Source: Nocardia bhagyanarayanae (GTDB lineage: Bacteria > Actinomycetota > Actinomycetes > Mycobacteriales > Mycobacteriaceae). Taken from it: 64,000 bases of DNA. A program made the position numbers and the translations under genes. Below, piece after piece: positions 25,228-38,064 of the stretch. The stretch spans positions 3,348,001 to 3,412,000 of the forward strand of contig NZ_VFPG01000001.1 in assembly GCF_006716565.1 (NCBI RefSeq), in the 5' to 3' direction. The first letter of the stretch is position 1. Each line of letters begins with the position of its first letter. The notes beneath the pieces are model-generated. The model had not been told where the DNA came from, searched no databases, and saw only the letters and a list, made by a program, of their open reading frames with translations.

Positions 25228-26969
25228 CACCTCCCGTATACGCGTTCGGCCGGAGGCCACCGAGTAATCGTCACCGGGAGGTACGAGACGCGGCCCGAAC
25301 CGTCCGGCTGCCGTTGGATCAGCGAATGGGCCAGGAACCGCTGGTCGTCCCTGGCGGGAAAATCGGTCCGTTGGTGCGCGCCCCGGGATTCCTCTCGTGC
25401 CAGCGCGCAGGCGACGATGCATTCCGCCACATCGAGCATGCACGACAGCTCCAGAAAGGCCACCAGTTCGGTGTTGAACGCCCGGCTGCGATCATCGAGG
25501 TGCGCGCTGTCGAACCGATCGCGAAGCTCGCGCACCTTCTCGGCCGCCGCGGTGAGGGAGTCGCCGTCCCGGTAGATCCCGGCACCGGTCTCCAGCGTCT
25601 CTTGCATCTCGGTGCGGATGGAGGCGATGCGTTCGGAGCCCTCGGCGTGGCGGGTCAATTCCCGTTCCAGCCGGTCCTGTTCGGCGCGCCCGCGCGCCAA
25701 GACCGCCGGTGTCTGGCGGACTGTGGCGGAGCTCGCGTACTCGGCGGCGGCACGACCGGCTCGCGCACCGAAGACCAGCAGCTCGGGCAGGGAGTTCGAC
25801 CCGAGCCGGTTGGCGCCGTTGATGCTGACGCAGGCGACCTCACCCACCGCGTACAAGCCGCCGAGCGGTGTCGCGCCGTGGATGTCGGTATGGATGCCGC
25901 CCATCATGTAGTGGACGACAGGGCGAACCGGAATCAGCTCCCGGACCGGGTCGATGTTCTGGTACTTCGAGCACAGCTCGCGCACGAACGGCAGCTTCGT
26001 GTCGATGAGGTCCGCACCGAGGTGGCGTAGGTCGAGGTGGACGACGTGTCCGTACGGCGTGGCGATGGTCCGGCCTTTGTCGAGTTCGTGCACGAAGGCC
26101 TGCGACAGCCGGTCACGTGGTCCGAGTTCCATGCTGCGCATCACCGGCTTCGGTGATGGCGTCCCGAGGTCGTAGTCCTGCAGGTAGCGATAACCGTCCT
26201 TGTTGAGCAGCCAGCCGCCCTCCGCGCGCGCCGCCTCGGTGATCAAGATGCCCGTGAACGGAAGGCCGGTCGGGTGGTACTGGACGAACTCCATGTCCTT
26301 GAGCGGCGCGCCCGCCCGGTAGGCCAACGCCATACCGTCGCCGGTGTTGATATTGGCGTTGGTGGTGAACGGATACACCCGCCCGCAGCCGCCGGTGCAC
26401 ACGATGACAGCGCTGGCGAGGATGGTTTCGACGCGTCCGGTGGCCAGTTCGATGGCTACGATGCCGCCCACCTTGCCGTCGTCGACCAGCAGCGTGGTGG
26501 CGAACCACTCGTCGTACCTGACGATGTCGCGATACGACAGCGCGGTCTGGAACAGCGTGTGCAGCATGTGGAAACCGGTCTTGTCGGCCGCGAACCAGGT
26601 GCGGTTGTTCGTCATGCCTCCGAACGCTCGCACCGCGATGCGCCCGTCCGGCCTGCGGCTCCATGGGCATCCCCAATGCTCGAGCTGGAGCAACTCGCGC
26701 GGCGCTTCCTCGACGAAGGCCTCGACAGCGTCCTGATCACAGAGCCAATCGCTGCCGGAGACCGTGTCGTGCGCGTGCTCGTCGAGGCTGTCGCCGGGAC
26801 CGGCGACGGCGGCGGCGCCACCCTCGGCGGAGACGGTGTGGCTGCGCATCGGATAGACCTTGGAAACGATCGCGATACTCAACTGCGGGTTGTGTTCCGC
26901 GATTGCGATGGCCGCACGCAGGCCCGCGCCGCCACCGCCAATGATCACTACATCGTGCGAAGCGGTCAT
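25227..26969 (-). CDS. frdA: Fumarate reductase flavoprotein subunit
   Basis: 580 residues from the ATG at 26969 (M. tuberculosis FrdA is 583). FAD-binding [10 protein letters not shown] at residues 11-20, the covalent-FAD histidine in [34 protein letters not shown] with the active-site region, and the C-terminal [20 protein letters not shown] with [10 protein letters not shown]. It reduces fumarate to succinate as a terminal electron acceptor when oxygen is short, and can run in reverse. First structural gene of frdABCD; a small Cys-containing gene ends 25 bases upstream and probably shares the transcript. Confidence 0.95.
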   Translation of the reverse strand: MTASHDVVIIGGGGAGLRAAIAIAEHNPQLSIAIVSKVYPMRSHTVSAEGGAAAVAGPGDSLDEHAHDTVSGSDWLCDQDAVEAFVEEAPRELLQLEHWGCPWSRRPDGRIAVRAFGGMTNNRTWFAADKTGFHMLHTLFQTALSYRDIVRYDEWFATTLLVDDGKVGGIVAIELATGRVETILASAVIVCTGGCGRVYPFTTNANINTGDGMALAYRAGAPLKDMEFVQYHPTGLPFTGILITEAARAEGGWLLNKDGYRYLQDYDLGTPSPKPVMRSMELGPRDRLSQAFVHELDKGRTIATPYGHVVHLDLRHLGADLIDTKLPFVRELCSKYQNIDPVRELIPVRPVVHYMMGGIHTDIHGATPLGGLYAVGEVACVSINGANRLGSNSLPELLVFGARAGRAAAEYASSATVRQTPAVLARGRAEQDRLERELTRHAEGSERIASIRTEMQETLETGAGIYRDGDSLTAAAEKVRELRDRFDSAHLDDRSRAFNTELVAFLELSCMLDVAECIVACALAREESRGAHQRTDFPARDDQRFLAHSLIQRQPDGSGRVSYLPVTITRWPPAERVYGR

Positions 26970-26994
26970 GATGGCACCACCCGGGCGTCGTCGG

Positions 26995-27228
26995 TCAGGC
27001 CTCGAAGTCGGCGCTGTGCTCGTCCATCAGGACCTTGCCGTCGTGGCGGACGATTTTGATCCGGACGCTGCCGTCGTGGAATTCGTGTCGAATCTTGCGG
27101 CAGCCGCAGTCGTAACGCAGATCGTCGATGACCAGGCCCGCTTCGTCGTCTTCCCGGTGGCGAGCCCCGCCCCGCTGTTTCCCGCACGGGGCGCGTTCGG
27201 TGCTGAACTGCTCGGTGGTGCTAAGCAT
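26995..27228 (-). CDS. Small Cys/His-containing protein at head of frd operon
   Basis: 77 residues from the ATG at 27228, with GGGAGGCGG just upstream, a strong site that fixes this start over the longer frame. The chain has Cys15, the pair Cys41/Cys43 ([16 protein letters not shown]) and nearby His48 and His51, a plausible metal site, followed by [20 protein letters not shown]. No membrane span or signal peptide. I do not recognise a family. Same strand as frdA with a 25-base gap, so probably cotranscribed; a role in maturation or sensing for fumarate reductase is only a guess. Confidence 0.65.
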   Translation of the reverse strand: MLSTTEQFSTERAPCGKQRGGARHREDDEAGLVIDDLRYDCGCRKIRHEFHDGSVRIKIVRHDGKVLMDEHSADFEA

Positions 27229-27522
27229 CTCCGCCTCCCGGCAAACCGGTGGCACACCCTACTGATCGGTGTAGACACATAAGCGTACGCGCATTGCGCC
27301 GGTGCCGCAGGAGGTGATCCGGGGCGGGCGGACGCGACCACCTGCACTGATACGTTGTCGGCGAACCGATCCCACTTCACCAGTACCTGGCCCAACTTCG
27401 GCACCGGGACGTTCGGCGGGCTGCGCAAGAGTTGCCAGCGGCCAGCGCCCCCGTATGCAGCGGGAGCAGGCCAGTTGGAAACCGGTTGGCCGCTTCGGAG
27501 CCCAGCCGGGGCTCACCGAGGT
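27229..27522. other. Gene-free stretch upstream of the frd operon
   Basis: 294 bases between the head of the frd operon and the end of the second ligase gene, both on the minus strand. It must carry the frd promoter, but I cannot pick one out. Short open frames on both strands (for example 27259-27516 minus) have no ribosome site and no recognisable product. Confidence 0.4.
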
Positions 27523-29514
27523 CTAGACGACGTTGGCGGCGATCAGTAAGTTCCAGATCTCGCCCTGGCCGACGACTTCGACGCCGAGCTTCTCCGCCTT
27601 GGCCAGCTTGCTCTCACCGACTCCCGCACCGGTGACGAGCAGGTCGGTGTTCGCCGAGACAGAGGACGCCACAGTAGCGCCCGCTTTTTCACACAGGCGT
27701 TGGAATGTCGGGCGGGCGACCTTTTCGCCGGAGCGCGGGTCGCTGATGGCGCCGGTGATCACCACCGCCTTGCCTTCCAGGGGTGCGCCCGCCGCGACGA
27801 CCGGAGGCAGGTCCTCCTCACGCACGTCCAGACTGACACCCGCGGCGCGCAGCCGCTCCAATTCCGGACGTAGGCGGGTGAGATGCTCGACCAAGGAGGC
27901 GGCGACCTTCGGTCCGATGTCCTCCACCGCCACGAGCCGTTCCTCGCCCGCGTCGGCGACCTCCTCCAGGGAGCCGAATCCCGCTCGGGCCAGGCGAGCG
28001 GCGGTGCCGTCGGAGGCCATCGGGATCGCCAGGCCGATCAGCGCGCGGCGCAGGCCGACCCGGCGGCTGGCATCGATCGAGTCGATCATGCGCCCGGCCG
28101 AGACCTCGCCGATGCGGTCGAACTCGAGCAGGCGCTCCTTCGTCAGCGTGTAGAAGTCCGCGGGACTCTCCAGGATGCCCGCCTCGGCCAGGCGTTCGAT
28201 CCACACCGGTCCGATGGCGTCGATGTCGGCCGCCGCCCGCGAGGCCCAGTGGATCAGCCTGCGCACCGTCTGTGCGGGGCAGGAGGCGTTGGTGCAGAAC
28301 AGTTCTCGGCTGTTGCCCTGCTCGGTCACCGGCTGCGCGCACGAGGGGCAGGTGGTGGGCGGCACGATCTCCCGTTCCTCGCCCGTGCGTTTGGAGGCGT
28401 CGAGCACGCCGGCCACGAACGGGATCACGTCGCCCGCGCGGCGCACCAGGACCGTGTCACCGATTTTGATGTCGCGGGCGCGGATCACCTCTTGGTTGGC
28501 CAGCGTCGCTTTGGTCACTGTCGTGCCGCCCACGAACACCGGCTCCAGCCACGCGACCGGGACGATCTTGCCGGTCTTGCCGACGTCCCAGACCACGTCG
28601 GCCAGCACGGTGGTCTTCTCCTCGGCGGCGAACTTGAACGCCAACGCGCCGCGCGGGGAGTTCGATCGTGTTCCGGCCGCCGCGTAAGCATCACGGTCGG
28701 CCAGTCGCAGCACCGCGCCGTCGAGGTCGTAGTCGAGTTCGTTGCGGGTTCGCTCGATCGCGGTGATCGCGGCTTGCGCCTGCTCGGCGTCGGCGCAGTG
28801 CCGCATCTGCGCGCCCGTGATCCCCAGTGCCGCCAGCGCCTCCTCCAAGTCGACCGCGGCGGCGTCGGCCGGGGTGTCCAGGTCGAAGCCGAAGAACTGC
28901 AAGCGCCGCTCGGCGACCGTGGCCGGGTCCTTCGCGCGCAATGTGCCCGCGGCGGCGTTGCGCGGATTGATCAGCGGCTTGTCCGGATGCGCGGTGTTGT
29001 AGGCGAGGAAGGTCGAACGCAGCATCACCGCCTCGCCGCGGACCTCCACCCGTCCCGAGAGGCCGATCTGTTCGGGGACGCCATCGACCAACGCGCGGAC
29101 CAGGACGGTGACGTCGTCGCCGGTGGTGCCATCACCCCGGGTCACGGCACGCACCAACCGCCCGTCGTCGAAGATCAGGGCCAGGGACAAGCCGTCGAGC
29201 TTCGGCATCACCACCACCGGCTGGCCGGGGAAACGGTCGAAGAACGCCGCGACCTGCTCCGGCTTGGTCGCCTTCTCGAGTGACAGCATCGGACGCGAGT
29301 GCCGGACCGGCGCGTGCAGCACCGCGGGCGCGCCGACCTGCTCCAGCGGATTCGGGTCGGGCGCGAGGTCGGGGTGCGCCGCGATCAGGTCACGGAGCTC
29401 GTCCTCGAGCGCGTCGTACTCGGCGTCCGCGACCAGCGGCGAACCCTGATAGTAGGCGTCGCGCAGCGCCACGATGCGGTCCGCGAGCTCTTGGATACGT
29501 TCCCCAGTTTCCAC
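27523..29514 (-). CDS. Second NAD-dependent DNA ligase (LigA paralogue)
   Basis: 663 residues from the ATG at 29514. All LigA domains are present in order: the NMN-binding Ia part (DAYYQGSPLVADAEYDALED), the nucleotidyltransferase with Lys105 in MPKLDGLS, the OB fold (KTGKIVPVAWLEPVFVGGTT), the four-Cys zinc finger (CPSC, then CTNASCPAQ), helix-hairpin-helix repeats and a C-terminal BRCT domain (GKAVVITGAISD). It differs clearly from the main LigA at 35069: KLDG instead of KIDG and a shorter Ia. So it is an intact, diverged paralogue, not a recent duplicate. It could serve a repair or stress role. Flanked by accessory genes. Confidence 0.92.
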   Translation of the reverse strand: METGERIQELADRIVALRDAYYQGSPLVADAEYDALEDELRDLIAAHPDLAPDPNPLEQVGAPAVLHAPVRHSRPMLSLEKATKPEQVAAFFDRFPGQPVVVMPKLDGLSLALIFDDGRLVRAVTRGDGTTGDDVTVLVRALVDGVPEQIGLSGRVEVRGEAVMLRSTFLAYNTAHPDKPLINPRNAAAGTLRAKDPATVAERRLQFFGFDLDTPADAAAVDLEEALAALGITGAQMRHCADAEQAQAAITAIERTRNELDYDLDGAVLRLADRDAYAAAGTRSNSPRGALAFKFAAEEKTTVLADVVWDVGKTGKIVPVAWLEPVFVGGTTVTKATLANQEVIRARDIKIGDTVLVRRAGDVIPFVAGVLDASKRTGEEREIVPPTTCPSCAQPVTEQGNSRELFCTNASCPAQTVRRLIHWASRAAADIDAIGPVWIERLAEAGILESPADFYTLTKERLLEFDRIGEVSAGRMIDSIDASRRVGLRRALIGLAIPMASDGTAARLARAGFGSLEEVADAGEERLVAVEDIGPKVAASLVEHLTRLRPELERLRAAGVSLDVREEDLPPVVAAGAPLEGKAVVITGAISDPRSGEKVARPTFQRLCEKAGATVASSVSANTDLLVTGAGVGESKLAKAEKLGVEVVGQGEIWNLLIAANVV

Positions 29515-29595
29515 AGCACCCGACGCTACCGATACCCACCGACACTCCCCTCGAGGGCTTCCGGTGGTGTCGAGAGGGGCGAGCGCCCACCCCGC

Positions 29596-30723
29596 CTAGC
29601 TGAGCGTCCGCAGTGCCGCCGCGTCGTACGGCTTCAGCTCGTCGACCCGCCCCGCCAGGACCTTCGACGCCCACTCCGGGTCCTGAAGCAGGGCGCGACC
29701 GACGGCGACCAAGTCGAATTCGTCGCGCTCCAAGCGATCGAGGAGATTGTCGAGGCTGCCGAGCTCGGCGCCCTGGCCCGTGAACGCACGGAGGAAGTCG
29801 CCGTCGAGGCCGACCGAGCCGACGGTGATGGTGGGCTTGCCGGTGAGCTTCTTGGTCCAGCCTGCGAGGTTCAGGTCCGAGTCGTCGAATTCCGGGAGCC
29901 AGTAGCGACGGGTGGATGCGTGGAAGGCGTCCACGCCCGCCGCGGCGAGCGGAGCCAGGATCGCCTCCAGTTCCTGCGGGGTCTCGGCGAGTCGCGCGTC
30001 GTAGGCCTCCTGCTTCCACTGCGAGTAACGGAAGATCACCGGGAAGCCGGGCGAGACGGCGGCACGAACCGCGGCGACGACCTCGGCCGCGAACCTCGTC
30101 CGGGCCACGGGGTCACCGCCGTAGACGTCGTCACGGCGGTTCGTCCGGCCCCACAGGAACTGGTCGAGGAGATAGCCGTGCGCACCGTGCAGTTCGACGC
30201 CGTCGAAGCCGATGCGCTCGGCGTCGGCTGCGGCCTCGGCGAAGGCGCCGATGACCTCGTCCAGGTCGCTCTGGGTCATCGCCTTACCGATGCCCTCGGT
30301 GCCGTCGACACGAATACCGGAGGGCCCGATGGCGGGCGCATCGGGGTAGGGCGCGTCGCCCTGGTTGCGGACCATGCCGATGTGCCACAGCTGCGGCACG
30401 ATCGTGCCGCCCGCCGCGTGTACGTCCGCGGCGACCTGCGCCCACCCCGCCAACTGCTCCTCGCCGTGGAACCGCGGCACGCGATCGCTCTGCCCCGCCG
30501 ACTCGTGGCCGATGTAGGTCCCCTCGGTGACGATCAGGCCAACGCCGGCGGCGGCGCGCCGGGCGTAGTACGACCGCACGTCGTCACCCGGAATGCCGCC
30601 GGGGGAGAACATGCGCGTCATCGGCGCCATCACGATGCGGTTCGGGACGGTCAGGCCGTTCAGCGTGACGGGCCGGGACAGGATCTCGGCCGTGCGGGAC
30701 GTCTCGGACGCGGTGATGGTCAC
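29596..30723 (-). CDS. Old yellow enzyme family NADH:flavin oxidoreductase
   Basis: 375 residues from the ATG at 30723. FMN-dependent TIM barrel: LSRPVTLNGLTVPNRIVMAP, VPQLWHIGMV, the substrate-binding HGAHGYLLDQFLWGRTNRR-type block, and the C-terminal FMN phosphate site DLVAVGRALLQDPEW. The family reduces activated C=C bonds (enones, maleimides, nitroesters) with NAD(P)H. Divergent from a MarR regulator across a 110-base region with inverted repeats, a common arrangement for electrophile-inducible ene-reductases. The physiological substrate is unknown. Confidence 0.92.
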   Translation of the reverse strand: MTITASETSRTAEILSRPVTLNGLTVPNRIVMAPMTRMFSPGGIPGDDVRSYYARRAAAGVGLIVTEGTYIGHESAGQSDRVPRFHGEEQLAGWAQVAADVHAAGGTIVPQLWHIGMVRNQGDAPYPDAPAIGPSGIRVDGTEGIGKAMTQSDLDEVIGAFAEAAADAERIGFDGVELHGAHGYLLDQFLWGRTNRRDDVYGGDPVARTRFAAEVVAAVRAAVSPGFPVIFRYSQWKQEAYDARLAETPQELEAILAPLAAAGVDAFHASTRRYWLPEFDDSDLNLAGWTKKLTGKPTITVGSVGLDGDFLRAFTGQGAELGSLDNLLDRLERDEFDLVAVGRALLQDPEWASKVLAGRVDELKPYDAAALRTLS

Positions 30724-30740
30724 TGCTGCTCCTAGTAGTT

Positions 30741-30814
30741 ACTTGACATTGTCGATGGTTGAGAACTTCAAATAATGCGCACACGGTAGAGGTAAGTATT
30801 TGAGATGGTCAAGT
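30741..30814. promoter_or_regulatory. Nested inverted repeats between OYE and MarR genes
   Basis: ACTTGAC (30741-30747) is matched by GTCAAGT (30808-30814), and TCAAATA (30768-30774) by TATTTGA (30797-30803). The AT-rich tracts sit in the divergent promoter between genes starting at 30723 (minus) and 30837 (plus). The likely ligand is the adjacent MarR protein. Confidence 0.5.
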
Positions 30815-30836
30815 TTCCGCGGATAATGTGGTTGTC

Positions 30837-31304
30837 ATGGCAGAAGCTCCCCGCGTCGACACGGCCCAGCTCATGGAGCTGCTGTCGCTGTCGCTCGGCA
30901 CCTACTACAGCGACTTCACAGCCGCGGCGGCGAGTGAGAACCTCACCGCGAGCCAGGCCAGGACGCTGAGCGTGCTGCGCCGGGGGCCCGTCGCGATGCG
31001 CGCCTTGGCCGACACCTTGGCCTGCGACGCCTCCAACGTGACCGGGATCATCAACCGGCTGGAGAAGCGTGGCCTCGTGCGCCGGGAGGCCAGCGCATCC
31101 GACCGGCGCGTCACCAATCTCGTCATCACGCCCGAGGGTGAACAGGTAACCAACACGATCCGGGCGAAAATGTGCGCCACCCGAGACGGCCTTGACAGGC
31201 TCAGCGACCAGGACCGGGACCGTCTGTGCGCACTGCTGGAACAGGTTTTCGTCGCCCGGCTCGGCACCCGGTCCGAATCGTCCACGTCGGTCGCCGGTCG
31301 ATAG
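30837..31304 (+). CDS. MarR-family transcriptional regulator
   Basis: 155 residues from the ATG at 30837; an in-frame GTG at 30828 is possible. Winged helix-turn-helix core: LTASQARTLSVLRRGPVAMR, ADTLACDASNVTGIINRLEKRG (recognition helix) and the wing RREASASDRRVTNLVITPEG. Dimerisation helices lie at both ends. Probably represses the divergent old yellow enzyme gene and itself through the repeats at 30741-30814 and releases DNA on binding an electrophile or phenolic ligand. Two Cys residues (in ADTLACDAS and AKMCATRD) could make it redox-responsive, which is inference. Confidence 0.9.
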   Translation: MAEAPRVDTAQLMELLSLSLGTYYSDFTAAAASENLTASQARTLSVLRRGPVAMRALADTLACDASNVTGIINRLEKRGLVRREASASDRRVTNLVITPEGEQVTNTIRAKMCATRDGLDRLSDQDRDRLCALLEQVFVARLGTRSESSTSVAGR

Positions 31305-31388
31305 GCGTCAACGACTCCGGTCCACGCAGTTCAAAGTGGGTGTTGTCGGCCCCGTCTCGGCCGGGAATAAGTGCCGACCCGCTGCGGC

Positions 31389-31403
31389 TATCCTTTACTG
31401 GTC
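31389..31403 (+). promoter_or_regulatory. -10 box for a probable leaderless iscS transcript
   Basis: TATCCT (31389-31394) fits the actinobacterial TANNNT -10 and is followed after 9 bases by the ATG at 31404. That spacing puts the transcription start at or next to the A of the ATG, so the mRNA is probably leaderless, and there is no ribosome-binding site here. Confidence 0.45.
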
Positions 31404-32633
31404 ATGAAGTCGGCTTTTTCGGGTCCGGTCACCGGTGCTGCGCCCCAGACGGTCTACCTCGATCATGCGGCGACCACACCGATGCTGCCCGCCGCGATCG
31501 AGGCGATGACGGCTGCCATGGCGCGGCCGGGGAACGCCTCGTCGGTGCACGGATCGGGGCGGGCCGCGCGCCGGTTGCTCGAGGAGGCGCGCGAGTCGAT
31601 CGCCGCGAATCTGGGCGCCCGGCCGTCCGAGGTGATCTTCACCTCCGGCGGAACCGAGAGCGACAATCTCGCGGTCAAGGGCATCTACTGGGCGCGCAGG
31701 GACGCCGAGCCGCGCCGGACCAGGATCATCGCCAGCTCGATCGAGCACCACGCGGTCATCGACACGGTGGAGTGGCTCGAGCAGCACGAGGGCGCGCAGG
31801 CCACCTGGCTGCCAGTGGACGCCGACGGCGTGGTGTCGCCGCGCTCGCTGCGGGCGGCGCTGGCCGAGAACCCCGACGAGGTCGCTCTCGTCACCGTCAT
31901 GTGGGCGAACAACGAGGTCGGCGCGATCCAGCCGATCGCCGAATTGGCCGCGGTGGCACAGGAATTCGGTGTGCCCATGCACAGCGACGCGATCCAGGCC
32001 GCGGCCCAGCTCCCCATCGATTTCGCGGCGAGCGGCCTGTCCGCGGCGAGTTTCGCAGGTCACAAGGTCGGCGGACCGCACGGCGTCGGTGTGCTGCTGC
32101 TCGGCAGGCAGGTCGGGTGCGTGCCGCTGCTGCACGGCGGCGGACACGAGCGCGACCTGCGCTCCGGCACGTCGGACACCGCGGCCGCGGTCGGCCTCGC
32201 CACCGCGCTCGACGCGACGGTCGCCGAATTGCCCACGCGCACGGCCGAATTGGTCGCGCTGCGGGACGCGCTCATCGCGGGCGTGACGGCGGCGGTGCCG
32301 GAGGCCGTGCTGAACGGCCCGGTCGGCGCGCAGCGCTTGCCGGGCAACGCGCACTTCACGTTCCCCGGCTGCGAAGGTGATTCGCTGCTGATGCTGCTGG
32401 ACGCCGCGGGGATCGAATGCTCGACCGGCTCCGCCTGCAACGCGGGCGTGGCCACTCCGAGCCACGTGCTGATCGCCATGGGCGTCGAGCCATGGGTGGC
32501 GCGCGGCTCGCTGCGATTCTCCCTCGGGCACACGTCGACCCGCGCCGACGTGGACGCCCTCCTCGATGTCTTGCCCCAAGTGGTGGAGCGGGCCAGGGCC
32601 GCTGGTCTTGCCGGTGCGAAAGGTGGTGTGTGA
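31404..32633 (+). CDS. iscS: Cysteine desulfurase
   Basis: 409 residues from the ATG at 31404, supported by the -10 box placed for a leaderless start. Class V aminotransferase fold: [32 protein letters not shown], the PLP-binding Lys221 in [14 protein letters not shown], and the catalytic Cys345 in [11 protein letters not shown]. It takes sulfur from cysteine as an enzyme persulfide. The next gene, coupled by a TGATG overlap, is the tRNA 2-thiouridylase MnmA, the expected receiver of that sulfur; Fe-S assembly is the other use. Corresponds to M. tuberculosis Rv3025c. About 12 residues longer at the N-terminus than the mycobacterial protein as I recall it. Confidence 0.93.
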   Translation: MKSAFSGPVTGAAPQTVYLDHAATTPMLPAAIEAMTAAMARPGNASSVHGSGRAARRLLEEARESIAANLGARPSEVIFTSGGTESDNLAVKGIYWARRDAEPRRTRIIASSIEHHAVIDTVEWLEQHEGAQATWLPVDADGVVSPRSLRAALAENPDEVALVTVMWANNEVGAIQPIAELAAVAQEFGVPMHSDAIQAAAQLPIDFAASGLSAASFAGHKVGGPHGVGVLLLGRQVGCVPLLHGGGHERDLRSGTSDTAAAVGLATALDATVAELPTRTAELVALRDALIAGVTAAVPEAVLNGPVGAQRLPGNAHFTFPGCEGDSLLMLLDAAGIECSTGSACNAGVATPSHVLIAMGVEPWVARGSLRFSLGHTSTRADVDALLDVLPQVVERARAAGLAGAKGGV

Positions 32634-33751
32634 TGCGGGTACTCGCGGCGATGAGCGGTGGTGTCGACTCCGCCGTGGCGGCGGCGCGCGCCGTCGACGC
32701 CGGGCACGAGGTGGTCGGCGTGCACCTCGCGCTCTCGGCCACACCCGGCACGCTGCGCACCGGTTCGCGCGGCTGCTGCTCGAAGGAGGACGCGGGTGAT
32801 GCCCGCCGCGCGGCGGACGTACTCGGAATCCCCTTCTACGTCTGGGATTTCGCGGACCGCTTCAAGGAAGACGTGATCGACGACTTCGTCGCGGCCTACG
32901 CGGCGGGCGAGACGCCCAACCCGTGCCTGCGCTGCAACGAGAAGATCAAGTTCTCGGCGCTGGCCGACCGCGCGGTGGCGCTCGGCTTCGACGCCGTCGT
33001 CACCGGCCACTACGCCCGGCTCGAGGACGGCGTGCTGCGCCGCGCGGTGGACGCGGACAAGGACCAGTCCTACGTCCTCGCGGTGCTCACCGCCGAGCAG
33101 CTCTCGCGCGCCATGTTCCCGGTCGGCGACACCCCGAAGCCGCAGATCAGGGCCGAGGCCGCCGAGCGTGGACTCGCGGTGGCGAACAAGCCCGACAGCC
33201 ACGACATCTGCTTCATCCCCTCCGGCGACACCCGCGCCTTCCTCGGCGCGAAGATCGGCGTCCGGCCGGGCGCGGTCGTGGACGCCGACGGCCAGGTGCT
33301 CGCGAAGCACGAGGGCGTGCACGGCTTCACCATCGGCCAGCGCAAGGGCCTCGGACTCGCGGGTCCCGCGGCCGACGGCAAGCCGCGCTACGTCACCGAC
33401 ATCGATCCCGACTCCGGCACCGTGCGCGTCGGCTCGGCCGAGGACCTGCGGGTCTGGACGGTGCGCGCCGAGCGCGCGATCTGGACCTCCGGCACGACGC
33501 CGGAAGGACCGATCGAGTGCGTCGCGCAGGTTCGCGCGCACGGCGGCACCGCGCCCGCGGTCGCCGAGGCGGTCGGGGACGGTCTCGAGGTGCGGTTGCG
33601 CGAACCGCTGACCGGCGTCGCCCGCGGACAGGCCGTCGTGCTGTACCGGCCCGACGCCCAGGGCGACGAGGTGATCGGCAGCGGCACCATCAGCGACACC
33701 TCGCGCGAGCCGCACGCGGCCGACGACGCGGCGCGGGTCGAGGCGCGGTAG
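32633..33751 (+). CDS. mnmA: tRNA 2-thiouridylase
   Basis: 372 residues; the ATG shares its first base with the iscS stop. PP-loop ATPase: [15 protein letters not shown] at the N-terminus, the catalytic Cys region [24 protein letters not shown], the second Cys in [15 protein letters not shown], and [20 protein letters not shown]. It adenylates uridine 34 of tRNA-Glu/Gln/Lys and replaces oxygen 2 by sulfur relayed from IscS. Length and motifs match MnmA/TrmU (M. tuberculosis Rv3024c, 367 residues). Acts in the cytoplasm. Confidence 0.94.
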   Translation: MRVLAAMSGGVDSAVAAARAVDAGHEVVGVHLALSATPGTLRTGSRGCCSKEDAGDARRAADVLGIPFYVWDFADRFKEDVIDDFVAAYAAGETPNPCLRCNEKIKFSALADRAVALGFDAVVTGHYARLEDGVLRRAVDADKDQSYVLAVLTAEQLSRAMFPVGDTPKPQIRAEAAERGLAVANKPDSHDICFIPSGDTRAFLGAKIGVRPGAVVDADGQVLAKHEGVHGFTIGQRKGLGLAGPAADGKPRYVTDIDPDSGTVRVGSAEDLRVWTVRAERAIWTSGTTPEGPIECVAQVRAHGGTAPAVAEAVGDGLEVRLREPLTGVARGQAVVLYRPDAQGDEVIGSGTISDTSREPHAADDAARVEAR

Positions 33752-33812
33752 CGAAGCCGATCGCCCGTCCCGAGTGGCCATACGCCGTGATCGCCCCGGC
33801 TTCGGTGCGGGG

Positions 33813-33818
33813 TAATGT
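33813..33818 (+). promoter_or_regulatory. Possible -10 box upstream of the MetE-like gene
   Basis: TAATGT fits TANNNT and lies in the 167-base gap between mnmA and the next gene, about 100 bases before its start. A long-loop stem (CGAAGCCG with CGGCTTCG) precedes it and may be a weak mnmA terminator. Both are weak calls. Confidence 0.3.
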
Positions 33819-33918
33819 CACGATGCCGCGGCCGGGCGGGACAGCACGGATCTCGGCATCAGGCGTCGAGCCACCGGTGCACGCGGCGGCATCCATCACA
33901 CATCGACATGGGTAGGAC

Positions 33919-37213
<3,295 letters not shown>

Positions 37214-37249
37214 CACCGGGCGGTGATTTCGCGTGATGGCGAACGGCAC

Positions 37250-37277
37250 TTGACCTGAACCTTGCTCGAGGTATGAC
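37250..37277 (+). promoter_or_regulatory. Promoter with MerR/SoxR-like operator ahead of the SDR gene
   Basis: TTGACC (37250-37255) is a good -35, and TATGAC (37272-37277) a possible -10. Between them ACCT (37253-37256) and AGGT (37269-37272) frame a 20-base partial palindrome, the layout used by MerR/SoxR-family activators. No MerR gene is in the window. Confidence 0.4.
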
Positions 37278-37371
37278 GATCGGTTGCGTAGGCGTACCGG
37301 ATTCGCTCCGTCGGTCTTCGGACGGACCGAGTCCGACAGCGCGCCTACTAGGCAACTAGCAGGAGATCGTC

Positions 37372-38064
37372 ATGACTCACCGTCCCACCGCCCTCGTCAC
37401 CGGCGCCTCGGCCGGGCTCGGCCGCGCGCTCTCCCGCGTGCTGGCCGGGCGCGGCTGGCGGGTGATCGGCACCGCCCGCCGTGGTGACCGGCTCGACGAG
37501 GTCCGCGCCGAGCTGGGCGCCGCGTTCGTCGCCGTCCCCGGCGATGTCACGGATCCCGCGCACCGGGCCCGGCTGGCCGAAATCGCCGCGGGCGCGGCGC
37601 CGATCGACCTCGTGGTGAACAACGCCAGCAGACTCGGACCCAGTCCGCAGCCCCGGTTGGCGGACTATCCGCTCGACGAACTCGAGGCCGTCTATCGCAC
37701 GAATGTCATTGCGCCCCTGGCGATCCTGCAAGCGGTGCTGCCGATGCTCGACCTCGGGGGCGTCGTGGTCGACATCAGTTCCGACGCCGCCGTGGAACCT
37801 TATCCGGGATGGGGTGGGTACGGTTCGGCCAAGGCGGCGCTGGACCAGCTCACCGCGATCCTCGCCGCCGAGCATCCGGAGTTGGCCGTCTACTCCTTCG
37901 ATCCGGGCGATATGCGCACCGAGATGCACCAGGCCGCGTTCCCCGGCGAGGACATCTCCGATCGGCCGGAACCCGAGAGCGTCGTGCCCGCGTTGCTGCG
38001 GCTCCTCGACGAACGTCCGAAGAACGGCCGTTACACCGCGGCGGATTTCGCGGTGGTGCGATGA
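37372..38064 (+). CDS. Short-chain dehydrogenase/reductase
   Basis: 230 residues from the ATG at 37372, with AGGAGA upstream. Classical SDR: TGASAGLGRAL (NAD(P)-binding TGxxxGxG), VVNNASR (NNAG-type), DISSDAA with the active Ser and YGSAKAALD (YxxxK). The Arg following the first strands (TARRG) suggests NADPH preference. Its stop overlaps the ATG of the QueA-like gene, so the two are translated together. The substrate is unknown. A MerR-like operator lies in its promoter. Confidence 0.9.
   Translation: MTHRPTALVTGASAGLGRALSRVLAGRGWRVIGTARRGDRLDEVRAELGAAFVAVPGDVTDPAHRARLAEIAAGAAPIDLVVNNASRLGPSPQPRLADYPLDELEAVYRTNVIAPLAILQAVLPMLDLGGVVVDISSDAAVEPYPGWGGYGSAKAALDQLTAILAAEHPELAVYSFDPGDMRTEMHQAAFPGEDISDRPEPESVVPALLRLLDERPKNGRYTAADFAVVR

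Noticed and set aside
27259..27516. 85-codon open frame upstream of the frd operon
   Set aside because: No ribosome site, no recognisable product and composition like non-coding spacer.
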